Positions 1 to 8,680 are shown, numbered from the stretch's first letter. The stretch is DNA of 57,524 nucleotides from Cytophagales bacterium (GCA_019456305.1 VRUD01000019.1:1-57524); one strand, 5' to 3'. A program made the numbers and translations. The notes: a model not told the origin generated them from the sequence alone.

Positions 1-743
1 CCGTTTTTATTTCCGAGTTCTTTGTCAATTTCCAATGCCTCAAAGTAGTGTTTCAATGCGCTGGGGTAATCGCCCTGGTTCCAGTAAACCACGCCAATAT
101 TGCCGAGGACTGCTGCAATCTTACTTTCATATCCAAGTTCCTTGAATATTTCCAATGCCTCAAAGTAGTGTTTCAATGCGCTGGGGTAATCGCCCTGATC
201 ATCGTAAACTATGCCTATATTGCAGAGAGAGGCGGCAATTCCTTTTTTGCCTGACTGCGCTATGGCTTTGTCAGGTGAATTGCTGAGCTGCTTTCTTATT
301 TCAAGGGCTTTGAAGTGGTGGGACAGGGATCGTGGGTAGTCGTCTTTGAGCCAGTAATAAACACCGAGGTTGTTGTGGGAGGCAGCTATAAATACCTCAC
401 CCCGGCTCCCGGATACCCGGGAAGAGGGAGACCCTGCGCGCGGGAGTCTCTCCGCTAACGCCAGGGCTTGTTTTCCGAGGAGAATGGCGGTGTCGGGGTT
501 TTGGTACATGAGCTGCCAGCCGAGGGCATTGAGGAGTTTGATGCGGGTGGTGTCCCCGGGGCAAGGTTCGGGGCAGGCGTGTTTTGCGGTTTTCAGCGCC
601 TTTGTCAAAGAATCAACTTTGGCGCTTTGCCCCGCACATAAACAAGGTAAAAAAATTGCAACACATAAAACGATTGCCAGAAACTTTGATAATAGAACTT
701 TGGCTGTTAGGAAGGAAATAAGGAAATAAGGGTTGGCTATCAT
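1..743 (-). CDS. Secreted TPR-repeat protein, N-terminal part (truncated by window edge)
   Basis: Minus-strand frame open from ATG at 741-743 to the left edge, about 247 residues with no stop. A hydrophobic signal segment (FLAIVLCVAIFLPCLC) is followed by Tetratricopeptide repeats of about 40 residues containing NIGVVYWNQGDYPSALKHY. Two repeat units are almost identical in DNA (31-76 and 151-196, period 120 bp), so the array expanded recently. In Bacteroidota such secreted TPR arrays often precede a kinase, cyclase or phosphatase output domain, but the C-terminus is outside the window and the output is unknown. A GC-rich palindromic insert (about 397-450) adds a Ser/Arg/Gly-rich stretch between the first helices. 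An alternative in-frame ATG lies at 774-776; the 743 start is preferred because it gives a shorter signal peptide n-region. Confidence 0.8.
   Translation of the reverse strand, partial: MIANPYFLISFLTAKVLLSKFLAIVLCVAIFLPCLCAGQSAKVDSLTKALKTAKHACPEPCPGDTTRIKLLNALGWQLMYQNPDTAILLGKQALALAERLPRAGSPSSRVSGSRGEVFIAASHNNLGVYYWLKDDYPRSLSHHFKALEIRKQLSNSPDKAIAQSGKKGIAASLCNIGIVYDDQGDYPSALKHYFEALEIFKELGYESKIAAVLGNIGVVYWNQGDYPSALKHYFEALEIDKELGNKN
407..422. repeat. GC-rich palindrome inside TPR gene
   Basis: TCCCGG-ATAC-CCGGGA hairpin, followed at 426-450 by a second GC-rich inverted segment. It sits in frame and encodes a Ser/Arg/Gly-rich insert in the TPR protein. It belongs to the class of palindromic inserts seen elsewhere in this window. 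Confidence 0.7.
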
Positions 744-783
744 CGGATGACTCTCCGGGTTATGCGTTGGGGTCATCCGATGA
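740..783. repeat. Inverted repeat over the TPR start codon
   Basis: TCATCGGATGA (740-750) and its exact complement TCATCCGATGA (773-783) flank a 22-base loop. The left arm contains the ATG of the TPR gene, so a hairpin in the transcript could mask its start. It may equally be an interspersed repeat. Confidence 0.6.
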
Positions 784-944
784 ATTTGCTGGCATAACGA
801 AAAGGAAATAAGGTAATGTAGTATGTCTTTAAATTTGCTTTGCATATTTGTTCTTTTGTATTTATCTCTATTTTCCAATGCGGGGGGTCGGGACAAGTTT
901 TTGCAAAACGGTTTCATGGGTGCAAGATAGGGAAAAAGTTATTT

Positions 945-1058
945 ACCTAAAAATCTAAGAAAATATGTTGCAAAAACTGATGAAACCACGAATTACACGA
1001 ATTACACAAATTAAATTAGTGTAATTCGTGGTTTCATTTTCGGTTTAGATTTTTAGGT
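945..1058. repeat. Nested inverted repeat between purN and the TPR gene
   Basis: The 744-1068 gap holds no gene I can support. Its main content is a nested palindrome: outer arms ACCTAAAAATCTAA (945-958) and TTAGATTTTTAGGT (1045-1058), inner 18-bp arms 981-998 and 1019-1036 that pair perfectly around a 20-base loop. It could serve as a purN transcript end, but the lack of a T-run and the nested arms look more like a small MITE-type or palindromic repeat element. Confidence 0.65.
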
Positions 1059-1068
1059 GTAAAATGAA

Positions 1069-1638
1069 TCACACCAATCCTTCAATCACTTCCGCATAAT
1101 GTTTGTACTCTAATTGATGAACCCGTTCTGCCAATATTTCAGGAGTATCATCAGCTTTCACAGGACATTTTGCCTGGAAAATTATCTTTCCTTTGTCATA
1201 TTCACTGTCCACATAATGAATAGTGATACCGCTCTGTTTGTCCCCTGACTCTATTACTGCCTTATGTACACCAAGCCCGTACATCCCTTTGCCACCATAC
1301 CGGGGCAGCAATGCCGGATGAATATTGATGATCTTATTTGGATAAGCTTTTATCAATTGTCCGGGAATAAGCCATAGAAAACCGGCAAGCGCGATCAATG
1401 AAACATCATAATTTTTTAGCTTAGTTACTATTTTATCAGAATTATAAAATGTATCTTTGTCAAATACGAAGGCAGGTATTTTAAATTTTTTGGCTCTTTC
1501 AAGCACATACGCTGCCGGATTATTAGAGAACAGGTAAACAATCTTTATAAACGGATGTTTTTTAAATGACCGGATTATGCTCTCAGCATTCGTGCCGCTG
1601 CCTGAAGCGAATATGGCTATATTGATTTTTTTTTTCAT
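1069..1638 (-). CDS. purN: Phosphoribosylglycinamide formyltransferase (GART)
   Basis: 189 residues, normal for PurN. It transfers a formyl group from 10-formyl-tetrahydrofolate to GAR, the third step of cytoplasmic de novo purine synthesis. Visible motifs: N-terminal phosphate-binding loop ASGSGTNAESI, the catalytic Asn/His block NIHPALLPRYGGKGMYG, and the VDSEYDKG loop carrying the catalytic Asp. It reads divergently from the downstream sensor gene, with about 40 bases between the two starts, so the promoters must overlap. It is not next to other purine genes here. The start ATG at 1636-1638 gives MKKKINIAIFASGSG, which fits the family. Confidence 0.95.
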   Translation of the reverse strand: MKKKINIAIFASGSGTNAESIIRSFKKHPFIKIVYLFSNNPAAYVLERAKKFKIPAFVFDKDTFYNSDKIVTKLKNYDVSLIALAGFLWLIPGQLIKAYPNKIINIHPALLPRYGGKGMYGLGVHKAVIESGDKQSGITIHYVDSEYDKGKIIFQAKCPVKADDTPEILAERVHQLEYKHYAEVIEGLV

Positions 1639-1642
1639 ATTG

Positions 1643-1674
1643 TTGAAAAAATATAAAATTAAAGTTTAATTTTG
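1643..1674 (+). promoter_or_regulatory. Bacteroidota-type promoter
   Basis: TTG at 1643-1645, 21 bases, then TAATTTTG at 1667-1674, matching the TTG/TAnnTTTG pattern. The ATG of the next gene is only four bases downstream (1679), implying a leaderless or nearly leaderless transcript. Confidence 0.55.
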
Positions 1675-1678
1675 TGAA

Positions 1679-4600
1679 ATGAAAAAAAATATTTCAATAT
1701 TAATCTTTACGCTTTGTCTATGCAATGGGGCAATATTAGTTCCTTTATTCCACTCAGGACAAGCTTTTGCACAAAAATACAACTTCAGAACCTATTCGCT
1801 CGAAGAGGGGTTGGTGCAATCACAAATTCCTTCTATTTGCCAGGATAATGACGGCAATATGTGGATTGGTACTTTTGGGGGTGGCGTATCTAAATTTAAC
1901 GGACAAACTTTTCAGACTTACAACACAACAGACGGGCTTATTAACAACGACATCAGGGTAACCATGTTAGACAGCCAGGGCAATATATGGTTCGGAACAA
2001 GACAAGGAGTATCAAAACTTATTATTAATAATAATGAAAAGTGCACTAATGATAGTCTTAAAAGTAGTTTGTGCATTTGTAACTTCTCTATAAAAGATGG
2101 GTTGGCAGGTAATTACATAGAATCAATTTTCGAAGATAGTAAAGGAAATATCTGGTTTGGTACAAGAGAAAATGGTTTATCAAAACTCTCATACATAGCT
2201 GAAGGACAAGAAAATAAAAAAAAGAAAGCTGTTTTTCTAAATTATAGCGTTAATAATGGATTGCCCGACAGTATTGTCACAGACATAAAAGAAGATAAAT
2301 ATGGAAATATTTGGGCAGCGACTTTTTCGGGATTGTCTAAACTTCCTAAGGGTTATGAGAAAAAATTTATTAAAAGTATTGACACTATTTTTGAAAATTT
2401 CAAAAAAGAGGAAAATCTATCTTATAATTATGTACATAAACTAATAATTGACAGAGAAGGAAATATTTGGTGCGGGACAATGAGAGGGATCAGAATATAT
2501 CTGCCCAAAACTAATAACAAATCTGCTATAATCCCTCAGGATACAACTACTTATGAAATAATAAATTTTACGGATGAAGATGGACTTGCCAATAGTAGCA
2601 TTTACGCTATGATGGAAGACAAGGCTGGTAATATTTGGGTTGGTACCGATGAGGATGGTTTGTATAAAGTAACCCTGGATTTAGAGCATAGAAAATTAAA
2701 AATATTAGATTATTTTACTATGCACAACGGACTTTCTGAAAATCAGATATGGTCATTATGTGAAGATAGAGAAGGCAATATATGGATAGGCACTAATGGT
2801 GGTGGCGTTTCAAGATACAGCGGCAAGATGTTTGAATCATTTACTACTGAAGACGGTCTTGCCCATAATGTAGTTTGGGAAATATTGGAAGATAAGAAAG
2901 GAAATTTCTGGTTTAGGACCCATATCGGAGGTATATCTATATATGATCCAAAGGCACAAACAGACAATCTTACCTTACAAAGCCGGGAGAATAAGCAGAT
3001 CATATCTTATTCCACAGAAGAAGGCTTAGAAAATGATGTAGTGAGATCATTGATGAAAGACAGAGAAGGGAATATCTGGGTAGCAACATTACAAAGTGGT
3101 GTATCCAAAGTAACGCTCAATAAAAAGAGGGGAAGACTTACAAGTTATAATCCATTTGGCAAAAACGATAGCTTGGCTAATAGAACAGTTTATGCTATGT
3201 TAAAGGATAGTAAAGGCAATATGTGGTTTTCAACGTTCAGAGGATTATTTAAATATAGTAATAATAACTTCACCCTGGTAACAAAAGAAGATGGGCTTAT
3301 AGAAGAGCAATTCACCGCTATGATGGAAGACAGTAAAGGGGATATATGGTGTTTAACCCGGTCAGGTGTTTCTAAGCTTACCATAGAAAAAAATAAAAAG
3401 AGTCCCGCCAAAGGCGGGATGAAATTTACCAACTATACTACAAAAGAAGGGTTGATCACTGATTACATGATTTCAGCGCTTGAAGATGATAAGGAAAATA
3501 TCTGGTTGGGTGGTCAGGGAGGCGTATCTGTGTATGACCCGCAAGCTGACAAGTTCCACAATTTTACTTCTAAAGAGGGTTTAAGCTCTGATATGATCTA
3601 CCTGATCAATAAGGATGATAATGGTTATATATGGATCGGTACAAATAAGGGGATTGACAGGGTGCGTTATGAAGATGGGAAGATCACCGTTAAAAACTAT
3701 GGAAAGCTTGAAGGTTTCATTGGCATAGAGACCAATTCAGAAGCCACTTACAAAGACAGCGAAGGAAATCTTTGGTTTGGTACGATAAAAGGAGTAACAA
3801 AGTATAATCCGGCATTAGATAAGGAAAATAAAATTGAACCCCTAACACATATCACCGGCTTACGCCTGTTTTTCGAAGATGTTGATTGGTCTGGCTTTGC
3901 TGATAGTATCTATCCTAAAACAGGCTTCCCGGCTGGTCTGCAATTGCCTTATGATCAAAACCATTTGACCTTTGATTTTGTCGGCATTAGCTTAACCATA
4001 CCTGAGAAAGTAAGATATCAATGGAAATTAAACGGCTTTGACAAAAAATGGTCACCCATTACTTCAAAACATGAAGCTACTTACTCCAACATTTCCCATG
4101 GTAAATACACTTTTTTGGTCAAAGCCTGCAACAATGACGGAGTTTGGAATAAGCAGCCTGCTACCTTTAGCTTTGAAATCACACCCCCTTTCTGGCTGAC
4201 ATGGTGGTTTTGGTTAACGTGCGGATTGACAGGGTTTGGTGTAGTAATGAGCTACATTAAGATACGGGAAAGAAAACTAAGAATAGAAAAAAGGATACTG
4301 GAGGAAAAGGTAACCGAAAGAACCAAAGAATTATCACAAGCCAATGTGGTGATAGCCAAGAAAAACAAGGATATTACTGCCAGCATCAATTATGCTTACC
4401 GCATACAGGACGCCATATTGCCTGATACAGATCATCTGCAAAAATTCTTTCCTGATTCATTTGTGCTATATAAGATCAAAGATGTTGTTAGCGGAGATTT
4501 TCCATGGCTATTGCAAAAGGAGGATGATGTATATGTTACAGCAGTGGACTGTACCGGACATGGAGTGCCGGGCGCTATGCTGTCAATGATTGGTCATTTT

Positions 4601-5131
4601 TTGCTTACTGAGATCATTAGCAGTAAAAATATCCAGCAGCCTGCAACTATTTTAAGCCATTTGCACGATGGGGTTAATAATACATTAAACCAGGACATAA
4701 ATCTCGATTCAAGAGATGGGATGGACATTGCATTTTGCAAGATCAATACTAAGAAAATGGAGCTTGAATATGCTGGCGCTCACCGCCCGTTACTGCATTT
4801 AACCAATGGTGATCTCAATGAAATAAAAGGAGACCGGCTCCCCATAGGAGGCACGCAATATGCCAGAAAAGGTAGAGAAATGAAATTTACCAACCACCTT
4901 ATCAAGATTAGAAAAGGCGATGCCATTTTCTTTTATTCTGACGGATTTACAGACCAGTTTGGCGGGCCCGATGAGAAAAAACTTATGACAACCCGTGTTC
5001 GTGAAGTGATCCTCAACAATAAAGATAAAGGTATGCCTGAAATAGGCAAAGTCTTTGAAAAAACCTTTGATGAGTGGATGGGGCATAACAAGCAAACAGA
5101 TGACGCTATTTTTATTGGGATAAGATTCTAA
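1679..5131 (+). CDS. Two-component-type propeller sensor with SpoIIE/PP2C phosphatase output
   Basis: 1150 residues. A signal peptide (about 1-31) is followed by about a dozen Reg_prop beta-propeller repeats of the form EDGL...DSKGNIWFGT (about 35-710), together forming a large periplasmic sensor. Then come a Y_Y_Y-type immunoglobulin fold (about 760-835), one membrane helix (about 842-862, LTWWFWLTCGLTGFGVVMSY), a coiled coil (865-905), and a SpoIIE/PP2C Ser/Thr phosphatase with VVSGDF, VDCTGHGVPGAMLSMIG and FFYSDGFTDQFGG (about 925-1150). Known relatives dephosphorylate anti-sigma-factor antagonists, so this is probably a one-protein route from an extracellular signal to a partner-switching cascade; the ligand cannot be read. 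A palindromic insert at 3403-3419 adds SPAKGG. htpG follows three bases after the stop and is probably co-transcribed. Confidence 0.92.
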   Translation: MKKNISILIFTLCLCNGAILVPLFHSGQAFAQKYNFRTYSLEEGLVQSQIPSICQDNDGNMWIGTFGGGVSKFNGQTFQTYNTTDGLINNDIRVTMLDSQGNIWFGTRQGVSKLIINNNEKCTNDSLKSSLCICNFSIKDGLAGNYIESIFEDSKGNIWFGTRENGLSKLSYIAEGQENKKKKAVFLNYSVNNGLPDSIVTDIKEDKYGNIWAATFSGLSKLPKGYEKKFIKSIDTIFENFKKEENLSYNYVHKLIIDREGNIWCGTMRGIRIYLPKTNNKSAIIPQDTTTYEIINFTDEDGLANSSIYAMMEDKAGNIWVGTDEDGLYKVTLDLEHRKLKILDYFTMHNGLSENQIWSLCEDREGNIWIGTNGGGVSRYSGKMFESFTTEDGLAHNVVWEILEDKKGNFWFRTHIGGISIYDPKAQTDNLTLQSRENKQIISYSTEEGLENDVVRSLMKDREGNIWVATLQSGVSKVTLNKKRGRLTSYNPFGKNDSLANRTVYAMLKDSKGNMWFSTFRGLFKYSNNNFTLVTKEDGLIEEQFTAMMEDSKGDIWCLTRSGVSKLTIEKNKKSPAKGGMKFTNYTTKEGLITDYMISALEDDKENIWLGGQGGVSVYDPQADKFHNFTSKEGLSSDMIYLINKDDNGYIWIGTNKGIDRVRYEDGKITVKNYGKLEGFIGIETNSEATYKDSEGNLWFGTIKGVTKYNPALDKENKIEPLTHITGLRLFFEDVDWSGFADSIYPKTGFPAGLQLPYDQNHLTFDFVGISLTIPEKVRYQWKLNGFDKKWSPITSKHEATYSNISHGKYTFLVKACNNDGVWNKQPATFSFEITPPFWLTWWFWLTCGLTGFGVVMSYIKIRERKLRIEKRILEEKVTERTKELSQANVVIAKKNKDITASINYAYRIQDAILPDTDHLQKFFPDSFVLYKIKDVVSGDFPWLLQKEDDVYVTAVDCTGHGVPGAMLSMIGHFLLTEIISSKNIQQPATILSHLHDGVNNTLNQDINLDSRDGMDIAFCKINTKKMELEYAGAHRPLLHLTNGDLNEIKGDRLPIGGTQYARKGREMKFTNHLIKIRKGDAIFFYSDGFTDQFGGPDEKKLMTTRVREVILNNKDKGMPEIGKVFEKTFDEWMGHNKQTDDAIFIGIRF
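3403..3419. repeat. GC-rich palindrome inside sensor gene
   Basis: TCCCGCC-AAA-GGCGGGA, a perfect 7-bp stem, in frame within a propeller loop. Confidence 0.75.
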
Positions 5132-5134
5132 ATC

Positions 5135-7036
5135 ATGGAACAACAAGGCACCCTTTCAATCAAGACCGAAAACATCTTTCCGATCATCAAAAAATATCTC
5201 TACTCAGACCATGAAATATTTTTAAGAGAACTGGTTTCCAATGCAGTGGATGCCACACAGAAGATAAAAAAACTGGCTTCAATCGGTGAATATAAGGAAG
5301 AACTCGGGGATCTGAAGATCAAAATCTCGGTCAATGATAAAGCCAAAACAATTACAGTCACAGACAGAGGCATCGGGATGACTGCCGAAGAGATCAAAAA
5401 ATATATCAACGAAATAGCTTTTTCCGGTGTCACTGAGTTTTTGGAAAAATATAAAAAACAGGTTGATAAAAAACCCAAATCCAATTCAATCGGCAATAGC
5501 AAATCCCCAATCCCAGATCCGCAATCTGAAACCCCTGATCTCATAGGTCATTTCGGCCTGGGATTTTATTCCTCATTTATGGTAGCGGATAAAGTCGAGA
5601 TCATTACAAAGTCGTATCAGAAAGGCGCTGAAGCCGTAAAGTGGTCTTGTGATGGTAGTACTGAATTTAATATCAGCAAAGTAGTGAAAAAAGAGAGAGG
5701 CACTGAAGTGGTAGTGCACCTTGCAAAAGATTCGGAAGAATTTTCGGAGAAATTAAGAGTGGAAGGTATTTTACAAAAGTATGGTAAATTCCTGCCCGTT
5801 GAAGTTGAATTTGACGGCAAAGTGGTCAATAATACGGCTCCTCTGTGGACTAAAAAACCCAATGAACTGAAAGATAAAGATTATCTTGATTTCTATAAAG
5901 AACTTTACCCGTTTTCCGAAGACCCTTTGTTCTGGATACATCTCAATGTTGATTATCCCTTTAACCTTACGGGTGTCTTGTTTTTTCCTAAGATCAGGAA
6001 CGACTTTGAATTACATAAAAATAAAATACATCTTTATTGCAGGCAGGTATTTATTACAGATGAAGTAAAGGACGTTGTGCCTGAATTTTTGATGCTGCTC
6101 CATGGTGTGCTGGATTCACCTGACATACCGCTTAACGTTTCGCGCAGCTTTCTGCAATCAGATTCAAATGTAAAAAAGATCAATGCACATATAACCAAAA
6201 AAGTGGCTGACAAACTTTCTGAATTATTTAAAAATGAAGTAGATGTTTTTGAAAAGAAGTGGGACGACATCAGTATTTTTGTAAAGTTTGGAATGATCAG
6301 TGACGAAAAATTTTATGAAAAAGCCAAAGACTTCTGTCTGCTAAAAAATATTGACAATAAGTATTTTACAATTGAAGAGTACAAAAAGCATATTGAAGCC
6401 AATCAGAAGGATAAGGATAAGAACTTAGTCTGCCTTTATACAACTGATAAGGGTAAGCAGGATGCTTACATCCAGGCTGCACGAAAAAGGTCGTTTGATG
6501 TTTTGAACATGGATGGTTCTATAGACAAGCATTTTATTGGATTTTTAGAATCAAAATCTGACTTGCCTGCCGCGCAGGCAGGTAAGTTATTGCTAAAAAG
6601 AATCGATGCGGATACCATTGATAAACTCATAGACAAAGGCGATAAGAGCGAAAGTGTATTATCTGAAGATGAAAAAAAGAAATTAAAAGAATTATTTGAA
6701 AAAGCAATTGATAACAAAAACGCAACAATTACCATAGAATCATTAGCTTCTGACGAAGCGCCCCTTACCATCACGCTGCCAGAGTTTATGCGCAGAATGA
6801 AAGATATGGCCGCCATGAATGCTATGGGACAAATAACGGATCTGCCAGACCAGTTTAATGCAGTGATCAATGCAAATCATCCGTTGATGCAAAAGATTAT
6901 CAGCGCAAAAACTGAAAACAAAAAAACTGCCATTGCAAAACAAGCCTGCGACCTGGCATTGCTTTCCCAAAATATGCTCTCTGGCGCTGACCTTACAACC
7001 TTTATTGAAAGAAGTGTGGAATTGATCTCAAAATAA
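5135..7036 (+). CDS. htpG: Molecular chaperone HtpG (Hsp90)
   Basis: 633 residues, typical for HtpG. This cytoplasmic ATP-dependent chaperone remodels client proteins. The GHKL ATPase domain shows ELVSNAVDAT (the Asn/Asp that bind Mg-ATP), DRGIGMT and the lid/glycine motif IGHFGLGFYSSFMVADKVEI. The middle domain has LNVSRSFLQSD, followed by the dimerisation domain. Start at ATG 5135, three bases after the sensor stop, which suggests one transcript. Two low-complexity inserts are visible: about 110-130 (polar residues before IGHFG) and about 475-482, where a palindrome at 6562-6582 encodes DLPAAQAGK in a surface linker. Confidence 0.96.
   Translation: MEQQGTLSIKTENIFPIIKKYLYSDHEIFLRELVSNAVDATQKIKKLASIGEYKEELGDLKIKISVNDKAKTITVTDRGIGMTAEEIKKYINEIAFSGVTEFLEKYKKQVDKKPKSNSIGNSKSPIPDPQSETPDLIGHFGLGFYSSFMVADKVEIITKSYQKGAEAVKWSCDGSTEFNISKVVKKERGTEVVVHLAKDSEEFSEKLRVEGILQKYGKFLPVEVEFDGKVVNNTAPLWTKKPNELKDKDYLDFYKELYPFSEDPLFWIHLNVDYPFNLTGVLFFPKIRNDFELHKNKIHLYCRQVFITDEVKDVVPEFLMLLHGVLDSPDIPLNVSRSFLQSDSNVKKINAHITKKVADKLSELFKNEVDVFEKKWDDISIFVKFGMISDEKFYEKAKDFCLLKNIDNKYFTIEEYKKHIEANQKDKDKNLVCLYTTDKGKQDAYIQAARKRSFDVLNMDGSIDKHFIGFLESKSDLPAAQAGKLLLKRIDADTIDKLIDKGDKSESVLSEDEKKKLKELFEKAIDNKNATITIESLASDEAPLTITLPEFMRRMKDMAAMNAMGQITDLPDQFNAVINANHPLMQKIISAKTENKKTAIAKQACDLALLSQNMLSGADLTTFIERSVELISK
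6562..6582. repeat. GC-rich palindrome inside htpG
   Basis: CTTGCCTGC-CGC-GCAGGCAGG (9-bp stem with one G-T pair), in frame, encoding PAAQAG. Confidence 0.75.
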
Positions 7037-7107
7037 TAGGCTAATTTTTGCGTTTAAAATTATAACTCTTACTTGTATTGTTCTAAGTAATGTTTCTTTT
7101 TGTATAA

Positions 7108-7332
7108 ATGAATGATAAAATAAAGGAGAAGATAAATTATTATAAACTTTGGTTAGGTATTCTTGTAATTACTGATATAGGTTTAATTAGCTGGTATATT
7201 AACAATTACAAAGCTGTTGATAGATGGATGTTATATGGTAGTATAACTGTTATTACCTTTTTATCGATTTCAAGCTTTATTATCCATATTATAATTACTA
7301 AAAACATAAATAAAATAAAGAATTATGATTGA
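7108..7332 (+). CDS. Small two-helix membrane protein, unknown function
   Basis: 74 residues with two predicted membrane helices (about 12-30, LWLGILVITDIGLISWYI, and 42-62, GSITVITFLSISSFIIHII) and charged ends. I do not recognise a characterised family. Its stop overlaps the start of the next 30-residue membrane ORF by 8 bases, so the two are probably translationally coupled. About 70 bases separate it from htpG. Confidence 0.6.
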   Translation: MNDKIKEKINYYKLWLGILVITDIGLISWYINNYKAVDRWMLYGSITVITFLSISSFIIHIIITKNINKIKNYD

Positions 7333-7417
7333 ATTAATTGGTTTTTTAGCAATAGGACTTTTTTTTGCAACAATAATATATTGTGCTATTGATGCTATAA
7401 GAAAACTTGAGAGATAA
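7325..7417 (+). CDS. 30-residue single-helix membrane peptide
   Basis: Starts inside the end of the 74-residue gene (ATGATTGA overlap) and encodes MIELIGFLAIGLFFATIIYC then a short basic tail (AIDAIRKLER). One membrane helix and a positive C-terminus. A paralogue with the same architecture follows at 7464. Function unknown; a toxin-like or membrane-modulating small protein is possible but not shown. Confidence 0.45.
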   Translation: MIELIGFLAIGLFFATIIYCAIDAIRKLER

Positions 7418-7428
7418 AATTTTATTAT

Positions 7429-7470
7429 TAAATCTCATTTTTCAATTACGTGGCATAAGAATTATGGAAT
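7429..7470 (+). repeat. 42-bp direct repeat, copy 1
   Basis: The 42 bases ending in ATGGAAT recur exactly at 7565-7606 (offset 136). Both copies carry the start codon and leader of the gene that follows, so the segment was duplicated together with its translation start. Confidence 0.85.
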
Positions 7471-7553
7471 GGATAGTTATAATAATGATGGTATTGGGTG
7501 CAACTGTTCTGGCATATTGTGCTCTGGATGCAGCAAGAGAACCTAAAAATTGA
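7464..7553 (+). CDS. 29-residue single-helix membrane peptide (paralogue)
   Basis: MEWIVIIMMVLGATVLAYCA then LDAAREPKN. It shares the C-A-(I/L)-D-A signature at the helix end with the 7325 peptide. The start codon lies within the 42-bp direct repeat. Too short for family assignment. Confidence 0.45.
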   Translation: MEWIVIIMMVLGATVLAYCALDAAREPKN

Positions 7554-7564
7554 GATATTACTTA

Positions 7565-7606
7565 TAAATCTCATTTTTCAATTACGTGGCATAAGAATTA
7601 TGGAAT
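7565..7606 (+). repeat. 42-bp direct repeat, copy 2
   Basis: Second exact copy of 7429-7470. It supplies the ATG at 7600 used by the MORN-like gene, which argues for that start over the upstream one at 7498. Confidence 0.85.
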
Positions 7607-8592
7607 TAATAGAATTGTCATTTATTTTTATTAAAAGAATTTTAACTGTAATTTTTTTATTGCCTACTGCCTGCTGCCTATGGAGCAAAGCAACATCCCG
7701 ATTCTTTTGCAAACCCTGTTTCTTGTTTGTTTTAATTTTATCGGTACTGTCTATTAGTTCATTTGCCCAGCAAGATAAGGACAAAGAGTCTATCAACCTC
7801 AAAACCGACCTGACACCTTCCATTACCTTTGAAACTGAAGAGGAGCCGGAGGAAGAGAAGAAAAAAAAGAAAAAGAAGAAAAAGAAAAAGAAAATTTTTT
7901 ACGGCTTAAAGTGTAAAAAAGGATTTACCAAAAAGGGTACCAGCCAGCGGCAAACGATAGAGATATTTTATTACCTGAAAAAGTATAAAGAACCCGATCC
8001 CTATGTTAAAAATATTTATTGGTATAATACCAAAAGAGGGAAGATCGTAAAATCAAGTAGAGCCAGGTTTCTCAGATATTGGGAAAAAGACCCTAAAAGT
8101 ATTAAAATCTTACATGGACCTTACAAGAAAACGATGGATGATAAAATATTAGAAGAAGGCATATATTATATTGGAACCAAACATGGCAGGTGGGTAAAAT
8201 ACAATAAAGATTTTGTGCTTGTTAAGAAAATGAAATATTTCAGGGGATGGCCTAAAGATGCTAAGATCACTTATTATGACGCTGAACGCACTAAAATCAA
8301 AGAAGTTCTGCCCTATGTATATGACGTTTTGCATGGAAAATATTTTTTGTTTTATGAAAATGCAATGGTAGCAATAGAGGGTGCCTATGTAGATGGTATT
8401 AAAGTGGGAAAATGGATAGAATATTATGAATCAGATAGGAAAATTAGAAAAAAAATAACCCAATATCCCAAACTTGTACGTGGCAAGATCCCAAAAGATG
8501 CTGAAAACTTTAAACCTTATGTGCTGAAAGAATGGAATATCAAAGGAAAAGTGATATACGATAAGGAGAAGGTGGACAGGATGAAAAAGTAA
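7600..8592 (+). CDS. Secreted MORN/YwqK-like repeat protein
   Basis: About 330 residues from the ATG at 7600, preferred because it lies in a duplicated translation-start segment; an in-frame ATG at 7498 would extend it by 34 residues across the small ORF. Hydrophobic export segment FLFVLILSVLSISSFAQQ, then an acidic/poly-lysine linker (EEPEEEKKK with a run of about 12 Lys), then MORN-like repeats with HGPY, KHGRWVKY, LHGKYFLFY and GKWIEYY (about 165-290). MORN/YwqK repeats bind membranes or partners; no enzymatic motif is seen. A 7-bp repeat (7661-7681) lies within the export segment and the A-rich poly-Lys tract is slippage-prone. Function unknown. Confidence 0.65.
   Translation: MELIELSFIFIKRILTVIFLLPTACCLWSKATSRFFCKPCFLFVLILSVLSISSFAQQDKDKESINLKTDLTPSITFETEEEPEEEKKKKKKKKKKKKIFYGLKCKKGFTKKGTSQRQTIEIFYYLKKYKEPDPYVKNIYWYNTKRGKIVKSSRARFLRYWEKDPKSIKILHGPYKKTMDDKILEEGIYYIGTKHGRWVKYNKDFVLVKKMKYFRGWPKDAKITYYDAERTKIKEVLPYVYDVLHGKYFLFYENAMVAIEGAYVDGIKVGKWIEYYESDRKIRKKITQYPKLVRGKIPKDAENFKPYVLKEWNIKGKVIYDKEKVDRMKK
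7661..7681 (+). repeat. 7-bp repeat in a signal region (TGCCTAC type)
   Basis: Three units TGCCTAC-TGCCTGC-TGCCTAT, encoding part of LLPTACCL. The same unit occurs in the PorP/SprF signal peptide (32503-32523, complement) and between gldG and gldF (36802-36822). Confidence 0.75.
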
Positions 8593-8593
8593 T

Positions 8594-8663
8594 TACGAAT
8601 GACGAATGACGAATGACGAATGACGAATGACGAATTTCGGATTTCGAATTTCGGATTTCGTAC
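8594..8663. repeat. Ten-unit 7-bp repeat array
   Basis: Exactly ten heptamers: TACGAAT, five GACGAAT, TTCGGAT, TTCGAAT, TTCGGAT, TTCGTAC. It lies between the MORN-like gene and the start of the oxidoreductase fusion, 17 bases before that GTG. Confidence 0.9.
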
Positions 8664-8680
8664 TTTAAACCGTATAATCT

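Noticed and set aside
370..729. Plus-strand frame of 119 codons at the left end
   Set aside because: It is the antisense of the TPR gene and its palindromic insert; the minus-strand frame has a signal peptide and clear TPR repeats.
7498..7599. Upstream start for the MORN-like gene
   Set aside because: The extension runs across the 29-residue membrane ORF and the direct repeat; the ATG at 7600 in the duplicated leader is the better start.
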